The notes under the pieces: model-generated | What the model was told of the DNA's origin: nothing | Databases searched by the model: none | Seen by the model: only the letters and a program-made list of their open reading frames with translations | Shown here: positions 1 to 6,142 of the stretch, piece after piece | How positions within the stretch are numbered: the first letter of the stretch is position 1 | Layout: the number at the start of each line of letters is the position of its first letter | Assembly: GCA_035566895.1 (NCBI GenBank) | Contig: DATMQA010000115.1 | Coordinates: 1-18,024 of the forward strand | Source of the DNA: DATMQA01 sp035566895 | GTDB lineage: Bacteria; Verrucomicrobiota; Verrucomicrobiia; Limisphaerales; UBA8199 | Direction of reading: 5' to 3' | Length of the DNA stretch: 18,024 bases | Translations under genes and position numbers: made by a program

Positions 1-186
1 AAGGCGGCGATAGACGCGGGAGCTACTTCAAACAAGGAACCGAGCCTTCGGCCCGAATGGCGTGCCGACTACTTCGCGGCAAACATCGGCGACCCGGACG
101 GATACAACATCGAGATTGCCTATAAGCCCTGGCTCTACAAAATAAAAGGTACGAGCCATCTACCCATCTGGGGCCAGCCGCCATAA
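1..186 (+). CDS. VOC/glyoxalase-fold protein, C-terminal part only
   Basis: The reading frame is open from the first base of the window to a TAA at 184-186, so the start of the gene lies outside. The 61 visible residues include YFAANIGDPDGYNIEI followed by AYKPW. The pattern DPDGYxIE close to the C-terminus is the last beta-strand of a vicinal-oxygen-chelate domain (glyoxalase I, bleomycin-resistance and extradiol dioxygenase superfamily), and the Glu is normally a metal ligand. Family membership is well supported, but the substrate cannot be told from this fragment. It is followed at a distance of 95 bases by a LysR start on the same strand, with a palindrome between them. Confidence 0.75.
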   Translation, partial: KAAIDAGATSNKEPSLRPEWRADYFAANIGDPDGYNIEIAYKPWLYKIKGTSHLPIWGQPP

Positions 187-232
187 TCCGGCCCTCGGCA
201 TTCCCGTAGCGAGGGAGTAGACGCTATCTATG

Positions 233-258
233 AGGAATAATCATTCCTAACTAGGAAT
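233..258. promoter_or_regulatory. Palindromic operator-like site, three AGGAAT half-sites
   Basis: ATTCCTA (243-249) and TAGGAAT (252-258) form a perfect 7-bp inverted repeat with a 2-base centre. A further AGGAAT (233-238) makes a second inverted pair with ATTCCT at 243-248. The site ends 23 bases before the ATG of the truncated LysR gene. Such dyads just upstream of a LysR gene are typical autoregulatory sites. The assignment is inferred from position and symmetry only. Confidence 0.5.
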
Positions 259-281
259 GGGGGAGAGCGGCGGGGTGATTC

Positions 282-521
282 ATGGATCGGCTTGATGCGA
301 TCAAGATATTTGTGCGGGTGGTGGAGAGCGGAAGTTTCTCAGCAGCCGCGCGCGAACTTGGCGTGGGGCAGCCCGCCGTTAGTAAGCAGGTAGCGAGCCT
401 AGAGGCACATCTCGGCGCACAACTGCTTATGCGTACATCGCGCAATCTCAGCCTGACCGAAGCCGGCTTCACATTCCACTTGGGCCAGAGTGGGACCCGT
501 TTCCGGCGCCCGCCTCAGTAA
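282..521 (+). pseudogene. Truncated LysR-family regulator (DNA-binding domain only)
   Basis: The 79-aa product starts MDRLDAIKIFVRVVESGSFS and contains a complete LysR-type winged helix-turn-helix (about residues 1-60, with AARELGVGQPAVSKQVASLE as the recognition region, then LTEAG). Normal LysR proteins are about 300 aa and continue with a linker helix and an effector domain. Here the homology stops after TEAG, the next residues (FHLGQSGTRFRRPPQ) look like a shifted frame, and a stop follows. I find no effector-domain remnant in any frame of the 218 bases down to the next gene. This is most likely a pseudogene made by deletion. A free-standing DNA-binding fragment that still binds the upstream palindrome is possible but untested. 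Confidence 0.75.
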
Positions 522-739
522 AGTACACTACGCTGGTGGGTGCAGCTCAGCGATCGCGCGATGTAGCCGTCGGATAAGCGAATCCAGCAATTAGGACGCC
601 TTCAGCTCACAATGATTTCACTCGCAATTGGAAGCGAAGAGGCGTGAATCAACGAGGCGGGTCAACTGAGACAACCCACCGCGCGTTTATCCAGCGGATT
701 GCCGACGATGTGGTCCTGTGGTCGGTACACTAAGGATTG

Positions 740-1645
740 CTATCTTTTGCGACGGGAGGATCTATTTATTTCCTCCAACAGGATTTTCAGGAAGGCCTCG
801 GAATGCGGATTGGGCCGGAGCGTTGGTGTCCCCGCCGCAATCAGGAGCGGAGCCAGCTCGGGCGAGAACCGGATCACTGTGAGGGTTGAGGGAAGCATGG
901 GGAAAATGCCTTCGGTTAAGACCGCCATGCCAGCCCGTGCCTCAAGGGCGATGAACAGCGCGGCGATGTCTTCTGAAGTGTGATCGCGTAATTTTGGCTT
1001 GACACCAAATGGTTCGAGAATGGCTTTAAGTCGCGGAACATATTCCGGATACTTGTCAGCGCCCAAGCCGAGCAGCGTCTTGTCACGGAGCTTTTCGGGA
1101 TGAATCCTGGTCAATTTCGCGAGCGGGTTTTTCTTCGCGACCACGAGCACCGGCGCGAGCCGTTGCAATTCCACCCATTGAAACCCTTTGAAACGCGCTT
1201 CCAAACTTTTGGGAAGGATCGCGATGTCAATTTGTTCGGCGGCGGCTCTTTGCCACATCGTCTCGGTCGTGAGATCGGAGAGCTCAAGAAACACATCCTT
1301 GTGGTAAGACTGGAAGCGCTCAACGACCCGCGGCATGATTCCGGCAGTGAGGGAATGAACATACCCAATGCGTAGCTTCTCCCCCGGCGGGCGTGTTTTG
1401 ATTCTTCGAACCGCGACGTCCACCCGAGCCAGAATATCCTTCGCTTCTTCGTAAAAGGCTTCCCCTGCCGAAGTCAGGGAGAGGGTGTTTTGGCCGCGAA
1501 CGATAAGTACGACTCCTATTTCGTCTTCCAAGCTCTTTACCTGGCGGCTCAAGGCCGGCTGCGTCAGGTGCAACTGGTTTGCGGCCCGGCTAAAACTTCC
1601 ATGTGCGGCCACGGCGGCAAAATATCTCAAATGACGAAGTTCCAT
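740..1645 (-). CDS. LysR-family transcriptional regulator
   Basis: Full-length LysR-type regulator (301 aa). It opens with MELRHLRYFAAVAAHGSFSR, with the HTH through about residue 60 (LHLTQPALSRQVKSLE) and a LysR substrate-binding domain from about residue 88 (KLRIGYVHSLTAGIMPRVVE). I chose ATG at 1645 because MELRHLRYF is the usual beginning of this subgroup; a GTG two codons upstream is the alternative. It lies downstream of the broken SDR gene on the same strand, separated by about 120 bases that can hold its own promoter. The effector is unknown. Members with this start often control aromatic or organic-acid catabolism, but nothing adjacent supports that here. Confidence 0.9.
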   Translation of the reverse strand: MELRHLRYFAAVAAHGSFSRAANQLHLTQPALSRQVKSLEDEIGVVLIVRGQNTLSLTSAGEAFYEEAKDILARVDVAVRRIKTRPPGEKLRIGYVHSLTAGIMPRVVERFQSYHKDVFLELSDLTTETMWQRAAAEQIDIAILPKSLEARFKGFQWVELQRLAPVLVVAKKNPLAKLTRIHPEKLRDKTLLGLGADKYPEYVPRLKAILEPFGVKPKLRDHTSEDIAALFIALEARAGMAVLTEGIFPMLPSTLTVIRFSPELAPLLIAAGTPTLRPNPHSEAFLKILLEEINRSSRRKR

Positions 1646-1766
1646 ACTCACCCAGCTTAGGTATTACGAAAAGTATGAGCTACACCAAAAACACGGCATT
1701 AGCCAATTTTAACGTCTTTATGAATAGTTTGGGAAAAGTCCGCAGCGTGGACGAAATGTAAAAGAT

Positions 1767-2160
1767 TCAACTACTAAAGGAAAAGGAGTTATGAGCAGAA
1801 CTATGTCCCGCAGTCCAGCCACCGTCAATCATCAGCGCGCTTCCCGTTACCATCGCGCTTTCATCTGGGGCGAGGTAGAGAGCCTCAGCAGCGACTTCCT
1901 CAGGTTTTGCCATTCTCCCGTTCAGTTGTGTCGACGCCATCTCGCGATAGGCGGTTTTCGGGTCGGGGTAATCTTTCAACCTCGCGAGCACGAACGGCGT
2001 TTCCACTCGGCCAGGGCGAACGCAATTGAACCGGACACCGGTATGCGAATGATCCAGCGCCAGCGCCTTGGTCATTCCACGACCGCGAACTTGGTCGTCG
2101 TGTAAGCGAGCCGATCCCGGAAGCGCCGCCGGTGATCAGGGCCGCTTTGTTCTTGAGATA
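1767..2160 (-). pseudogene. Broken SDR, 2-keto-3-deoxy-L-fuconate dehydrogenase/BDH2-like
   Basis: Read right to left, the remnant starts with the cofactor-binding strand LKNKAALITGGASGIGS (about 2160-2108) and then jumps directly to YTTTKFAVV, the YxxxK active-site segment. The middle of the Rossmann fold, about 130 residues including NNAG and the catalytic Ser, is missing. A second lesion follows: the frame changes at GTGGA/ATGACC (about 2070-2077), after which the C-terminal third is intact (MTKALALDHSHTGVRFNCVRPG to VTGSALMIDGGWTAGH). The C-terminal pattern, with an ETP motif after PG, NGRMAKPEEVAAEALYLAPDESAMVTG and an IDGGW end, resembles the BDH2/2-keto-3-deoxy-L-fuconate dehydrogenase branch of SDRs. 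That would fit a lost step of non-phosphorylative fucose catabolism. The subfamily call is from memory of the family. The original start is not clear; an in-frame ATG lies at 2223. Confidence 0.75.
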
Positions 2161-2256
2161 ATAGATCGGGTCACGATGAATCGCATCGCTGCCATGGCCG
2201 TGACCAATAGGATAGCGGGTCATCGCGCGTGGAGACGCTTCGAATCATGAGGTGGC

Positions 2257-3027
2257 TCAGCGGCGATAACCCAACTCCGCGCCGCCGCTCACGTGCATAA
2301 TGTGACCCGTAATAAACCGCGCTTTGTCGGACAGCAGGAAAACACAAGCATCTGCAATGACAGTGCTCTCCGGGCAATAACCGAGCGCATGGATTTGGTC
2401 CAACCAATGCACTGCCGCCGCAGGATCAACCTGTTCCGAGCACCACTGCCGCAACATCGGCGTCCAAACGCCCGCGGGACAAACCGCGTTCACGCGAATG
2501 CCATACTTGGCGTAATCCAATGCCATGGACTTCGTGAGTGCGTTCAACCCGCCCTTGGTGGCGGTGTAGGCGGCGTGAAGTTCCTGGCCGATGACGCCGA
2601 CCAGACTGGAAGTGTTGAGGATGCAGCCTTTGCTGGCAACGAGAGCGCCGAAGGAGTGGCGCGTCGTGTGGAGCACGCCTTTTAAATTCACAGCGCACAG
2701 CTCATCCCATTCCTCATCGGTTGTCTGATGAAGGGCTTTGGAGGGGGAGGATATCCCTGCGTTGTTATGGACCGCATCAAGCCGGCCAAAACGCTGTAGT
2801 GACTTTTCAATGGCGGCCTTTATTTCCGCATCGCGGGTAACATCACAAACGAGGCCCATATGTTCCGCGCCCAATTCGGCGGAAGTCGCTTCCACACCCT
2901 CCTTATCACGCGCGACAATTACCACTTTTGCCTCTTCGGCGGCGTAGGCCCGGGCGCAATCGCGGCCAATTCCGCAAGACCCTCCTGTCAGAAAAATCAC
3001 TTTGTCTTTGAGCAGGGAAGTACTCAC
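2257..3027 (-). CDS. SDR oxidoreductase, L-fucose dehydrogenase (HSD17B14)-like
   Basis: Classical short-chain dehydrogenase of 256 aa, presumably a cytoplasmic NAD(P)-dependent enzyme. Visible motifs are TGGSCGIG (14-21) for cofactor, D62, NNAG (88-91), N114, Ser140/141 and the catalytic Y154-TAT-K158. The segments SSLVGVIGQ, a WTP after the PxG turn, and the C-terminal SGGAELGYR closely match the L-fucose dehydrogenase/HSD17B14 group as I know it. With fucosidases and a mutarotase upstream, oxidation of L-fucose to the lactone is the likely reaction (inference). I chose GTG at 3027: it overlaps the TGA of the upstream mutarotase gene by four bases (GTGA), implying translational coupling, and it puts the protein start just before the first beta-strand. 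The longer in-frame version from 3123 would run back over the mutarotase gene. Confidence 0.85.
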   Translation of the reverse strand: MSTSLLKDKVIFLTGGSCGIGRDCARAYAAEEAKVVIVARDKEGVEATSAELGAEHMGLVCDVTRDAEIKAAIEKSLQRFGRLDAVHNNAGISSPSKALHQTTDEEWDELCAVNLKGVLHTTRHSFGALVASKGCILNTSSLVGVIGQELHAAYTATKGGLNALTKSMALDYAKYGIRVNAVCPAGVWTPMLRQWCSEQVDPAAAVHWLDQIHALGYCPESTVIADACVFLLSDKARFITGHIMHVSGGAELGYRR

Positions 3028-3440
3028 GGCAAATAGAAAATCTCCTTCGTGTCCGCCCAGGTCTTTCCTGCCGCGGCGGCATCCGGCAGCGGCACTTGGC
3101 ACGGATCGGTCTCTTTCCACCAACGCTGCGTTTCTGGATCCGCCGCCATCCTCTTCATGTCCGCCTCGAAATCGGAGCCCGCATACTCGAGGTAGGCAAA
3201 GAGATACAGCTTGCCGTCGATCTCCCGTTCGTGAATGGAAAAATTCTGAATGTGGCAGGCTTTAATTTCCTTCAATACGCCCGGCCACGGTTCGGCGTGA
3301 AGGCGACGATAATACTCGGCTTTCTCCGGCTTGAGCCCCGTGACCCACGCATACCGCTGCGTCACTCGATGTGTCGCGCAACCGCCGAGCAAAGCGGCCG
3401 CCGCTAAACAAAACAATGTTCTTAGAACCGGCAGTTTCAT
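3024..3440 (-). CDS. L-rhamnose/L-fucose mutarotase-like lipoprotein
   Basis: The 138-aa product contains a RhaM/RhaU (YiiL, former DUF718) mutarotase domain from about residue 29 to the end. Family landmarks are RYAWVTGLKPEKAEYY, the candidate catalytic His in RRLHAEPWP (H48), QRWWKETDP and the terminal EIFYLP. The family interconverts alpha and beta pyranose anomers of L-rhamnose; related proteins occur in L-fucose gene sets. Unlike the usual ~104-aa cytoplasmic form, this one has a 20-residue signal peptide ending in LLGG-C21, a lipobox-like site, so it is probably membrane-anchored outside the cytoplasm. It lies four bases downstream of the symporter remnant's ancestral stop and overlaps the SDR start by four bases. 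The family is certain; the sugar is inferred from the neighbours. Confidence 0.9.
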   Translation of the reverse strand: MKLPVLRTLFCLAAAALLGGCATHRVTQRYAWVTGLKPEKAEYYRRLHAEPWPGVLKEIKACHIQNFSIHEREIDGKLYLFAYLEYAGSDFEADMKRMAADPETQRWWKETDPCQVPLPDAAAAGKTWADTKEIFYLP

Positions 3441-3444
3441 TTCG

Positions 3445-3733
3445 TCATGGGAACGTTAGGTAAAGCCCAACAAACGTAGCCAATACAACAACGGCAGCCA
3501 ACCGATAATTGCCAAATCCAACCCCGGCTTCGAGACGCAACGGTTCGCGCCAGTTCTCCCACACGAGCGGCCCGTGCTTCAGGTTTGAGCCGCTCGGGAA
3601 ACAGGAAGCTCGTTACTACCATGATGGCCAGGCAGCAGACCAGCAGCAGAAAGGCGACCATCAGGAAATCGCTGTGATAGATATGGTTCCAGTCCAGGAC
3701 GAAAGCGACCAGACCCAAGCGCCATAAGAAGTA
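3445..3733 (-). pseudogene. Sodium:solute symporter (SSS) remnant, C-terminus only
   Basis: Only about 95 residues of an integral membrane transporter remain (intact SSS proteins are around 500-600 aa). The segment starts abruptly eleven bases after the fucosidase stop with LWRLGLVAFVLDW, continues with a membrane helix (DFLMVAFLLLVCCLAIMVV) and TSFLFPERLKPEAR. It then changes frame near 3568-3575 to LVWENWREPLRLEAG and a last helix (YRLAAVVVLATFVGLYLTFP), ending at a TGA (3447-3445). The frameshift is clear because both frames read as one coherent transporter tail. If the frame is not followed, the 93-aa reading ends in a nonsense Cys/Trp-rich tail. In the ancestor it would have imported the sugar released by the fucosidases (inference from position). 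Confidence 0.75.
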
Positions 3734-3743
3734 TCAGCAGGGC

Positions 3744-5399
3744 TCATTGCAATTCCATCTCATTGATAGTGGGTCCTTCAGTTGCGTCCAGAACCCGCAG
3801 CCGAAACTCACGACCCGTTACTGGCGCAAATTCCTGCTGAAAATTACTGCCTAAGGTTGTCCCCTCTAAAATAGTTTTCCAGTTACCTTCATCGCGCCGC
3901 TGCAACTCAAATTTTCGCACGCGGTTATAAGCCTCGGAAATCTTCACGCGCCGGACTGTCCGCGGCGAATTCAAAGTTACTGCTATCCACGCCTGCTTCG
4001 TCCCCTCATCTGTCGCCCACCGCGTCTGGGGGTCCCCGTCGAAGGCAAACTGCGGGCCATAATCATTAGTTTGATTCTGGTAGATGTTTGATGCCTCGGC
4101 GACAAAGTTCAGTGGTATCTCCAGCGCAGGCAGATCCATCGCTGTTCCTTCAGGTTGTAATTTCACGATCGTATCAATGGGCTGGCGCTGCGGAATCCTG
4201 AGCCGCAGTTTCCCATCCTGTTGCGTGAATTCGACTTTATCGCCGTTCAACAAGGCGGCGTCAACCACTTTGCGCGGGATGTCCGGCAATTCAATTGCGT
4301 TAGAAGAACTGTGGAAAACGTGAAGATAAATCGTCCGCTCCGTGCGCGTCGAGGCCAGGGCCCGATTGGGCTTCCACGGACCGCCTCGGGTCCCATAAAT
4401 GCTTTCGCCATTTCTTTTCAACCACTGGCCGATTTCTTTCATGCGCTTAACCTGGCGCGGTTCAATTCGACCGTCCGGCATCGGGCCGACGTTGAACAGC
4501 AAATTACCGTCCCCACCGGCGCAGCGCACGAGTGTTGCGATGCATTGCTCAAGTGATTTCATCCGATCATCTGGTTTCCACGCCCACTGTTCGCAAAGTG
4601 TCATGCAGGTCTCCCAGGGCCGCTCGTCCTGATAGCTGCCAATGCGTTGCTCGGGCGTATCGAAATCTCCGGCCAAGCCGCAGCGGTTATTGATCAGAAT
4701 GTTTGGTTGGAGTTGGCGGATCGTCGGGAATAGCCGCTCCGCATCCCAATCATTGGCTGAACCACCCAGCCCGTCAAACCAGATCACGGAAATCGGGCCA
4801 TAGTTGGAGAGCAATTCACGGACCTGGCCGTGCATATATTGCACATATTTTTCGTGTGTGGGCTTGCGATAGTCAGGATGGTGTTCGTCTGGTTGGGAAT
4901 AATAAACACCAAAAGCCAGCCCAGCGTGTTGGCAGGCTGCCGCTAATTCCTTCACCACGTCTCGGTGAAAGGGACTTTCGGGGTTGGTGATTTTGTAATC
5001 GGTAAGTTTGCTGTCGAACTCACAAAAGCCGTCGTGATGCTTGGTCGTAAAGACCAGATATTTCGCGCCCGCAGCTTGAGCTATGGACACCCAATCGTTT
5101 GCATTGAAGTTTGTCGGATTAAACTGCCGGTACAAAGCATCGTACTCTTCCGCCGGCACAGTCCCGCCTGGCTCGCCGTTCGGACCGGGAATGCGCGACC
5201 AGCCAATCTCGGTCCCCTTGAGGCTGATGGGCCCCCAGTGGATAAACATTCCAAAGCGCTTGGCCTGCCAGTTCTTAATTGCCTCCAGCTGCGCCGATGT
5301 CGCGGCGGCTGAGGTTGCGTGCGCAGCCCTTCCGGTCAGCCACAGGCAGCACAAGCAAGAGCCGACCAACAGTAATCTTTTCGTAATCTGTCTTTTCAT
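3744..5399 (-). CDS. Secreted GH29 alpha-L-fucosidase with C-terminal F5/8C domain
   Basis: The 551-aa exo-enzyme hydrolyses terminal alpha-L-fucosides with retention of configuration. A basic N-terminus and hydrophobic stretch (about 8-22) with a probable cleavage after AHA-28 indicate export. The GH29 catalytic domain covers about 35-345: RFGMFIHWGP, TTKHHDGF, VYYSQPDEH, and the nucleophile Asp in VIWFDGLGG (D209), followed by INNRCG and LLFNVGPMPDG. A small beta domain follows, and residues about 430-551 form an F5/8 type C (discoidin) domain (FDGDPQTRWATDEGT) likely to bind carbohydrate. I chose ATG at 5399 rather than one at 5441 because it has an AAAGGA ribosome site four bases upstream (minus strand) and starts directly at the signal peptide. 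It lies 35 bases after the pseudopilin gene. Natural linkage specificity is unknown. Confidence 0.95.
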   Translation of the reverse strand: MKRQITKRLLLVGSCLCCLWLTGRAAHATSAAATSAQLEAIKNWQAKRFGMFIHWGPISLKGTEIGWSRIPGPNGEPGGTVPAEEYDALYRQFNPTNFNANDWVSIAQAAGAKYLVFTTKHHDGFCEFDSKLTDYKITNPESPFHRDVVKELAAACQHAGLAFGVYYSQPDEHHPDYRKPTHEKYVQYMHGQVRELLSNYGPISVIWFDGLGGSANDWDAERLFPTIRQLQPNILINNRCGLAGDFDTPEQRIGSYQDERPWETCMTLCEQWAWKPDDRMKSLEQCIATLVRCAGGDGNLLFNVGPMPDGRIEPRQVKRMKEIGQWLKRNGESIYGTRGGPWKPNRALASTRTERTIYLHVFHSSSNAIELPDIPRKVVDAALLNGDKVEFTQQDGKLRLRIPQRQPIDTIVKLQPEGTAMDLPALEIPLNFVAEASNIYQNQTNDYGPQFAFDGDPQTRWATDEGTKQAWIAVTLNSPRTVRRVKISEAYNRVRKFELQRRDEGNWKTILEGTTLGSNFQQEFAPVTGREFRLRVLDATEGPTINEMELQ

Positions 5400-5402
5400 T
5401 AG

Positions 5403-5408
5403 TCCTTT
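5403..5408 (-). promoter_or_regulatory. Ribosome binding site deciding the fucosidase start
   Basis: Reads AAAGGA on the minus strand, four bases before the ATG at 5399. Most other genes in this array lack a clear Shine-Dalgarno sequence, so this one is informative for start choice. Confidence 0.6.
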
Positions 5409-5434
5409 ATGTTTGGATAGAGTTCCCACCGACT

Positions 5435-6142
5435 TTACCACCAGGTAAAGTTCATATCCACGGGTTGGTTAACGTCCATGGTGACTGGCAATTTTGAGAC
5501 AGCCACATGGCCATCGCCGTAGAGGATGTTCAAACGGCGCTGGCCCTTATAATTATGCCAGACACTCTGGGGCAAATTGAGGGGCCGGTTGGGATGCCAG
5601 ATCCAATCGCCCATCAGGATCTTGCCCGTCGGTTTCCGGGCGACCAGCGAGTCTTTGATCGGAACGCCAAAAACATTGTCATCTGTCACCTTTTGGACGC
5701 CAAAAGCATCTATCCCCCACTCAACCAAGTAACTGTTGCCATAACGATCGTAGCAATTATTCACGTCATTTGGCCAATAGGGATCTCCTTTGTCGGAAGG
5801 GCAGCGGAAGATCTCCACGTTACCAGCGTACTTGTTAAGAGGGCGATTCGTTGCGCCCACTTCGGCGCCGTAACCTGGAGTGATGAAGGCGTTGGTAGGT
5901 CCCTGTCCCCCCACATTTGCCCAGCCGCTATGTACCGGGTAAGAGCCACGGTTGTCATCGGCATACATGATGAAGCAAAGACCAATCTGCTTGAGGTTGC
6001 TGGTGCATTTGGTGGCTTGAGCTTTAACCTTGGCTCTGGCGAGCGCTGGAAGCAACATCGCCGCAAGAATGGCGATGATGGCGATAACTACCAGCAGTTC
6101 AATCAACGTGAAGCCATTGCGAATTTGAGTGCGAGTGGTCAT
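5435..6142 (-). CDS. Type II secretion-type pseudopilin (prepilin N-terminal domain protein)
   Basis: The 235-aa protein has a type IV prepilin leader (MTTRTQIRNG) cut after G10, then FTLIELLVVIAIIAILAAML with the conserved Glu at +5 of the mature protein, and a long N-terminal helix that anchors it in the membrane and packs into a pseudopilus. The remainder (about 45-235) is a secreted domain with several aromatic residues and a GDGHV motif at 209-213, a variant of the H-x-DG ending seen in the large Planctomycetes/Verrucomicrobia pseudopilin families. Its ATG overlaps the stop of the upstream fucosidase in the arrangement ATGA (6142-6139), so the two are probably translationally coupled. 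The setting between two exported glycosidases suggests a cargo-linked role in type II secretion; that is inference. Confidence 0.9.
   Translation of the reverse strand: MTTRTQIRNGFTLIELLVVIAIIAILAAMLLPALARAKVKAQATKCTSNLKQIGLCFIMYADDNRGSYPVHSGWANVGGQGPTNAFITPGYGAEVGATNRPLNKYAGNVEIFRCPSDKGDPYWPNDVNNCYDRYGNSYLVEWGIDAFGVQKVTDDNVFGVPIKDSLVARKPTGKILMGDWIWHPNRPLNLPQSVWHNYKGQRRLNILYGDGHVAVSKLPVTMDVNQPVDMNFTWW

Noticed and set aside
523..732. Direct repeat GTACACTA at 523-530 and 725-732 as a deletion or insertion scar near the truncated LysR
   Set aside because: Eight bases over 200 bp is within chance, and no mobile element lies between the copies.
1791..2105. Plus-strand frame of 104 aa preceded by an excellent AAAGGAG-type ribosome site
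   Set aside because: It lies wholly antisense to the SDR remnant, whose minus-strand reading is clearly protein-like; the product has no family resemblance, so the ribosome site is coincidental.
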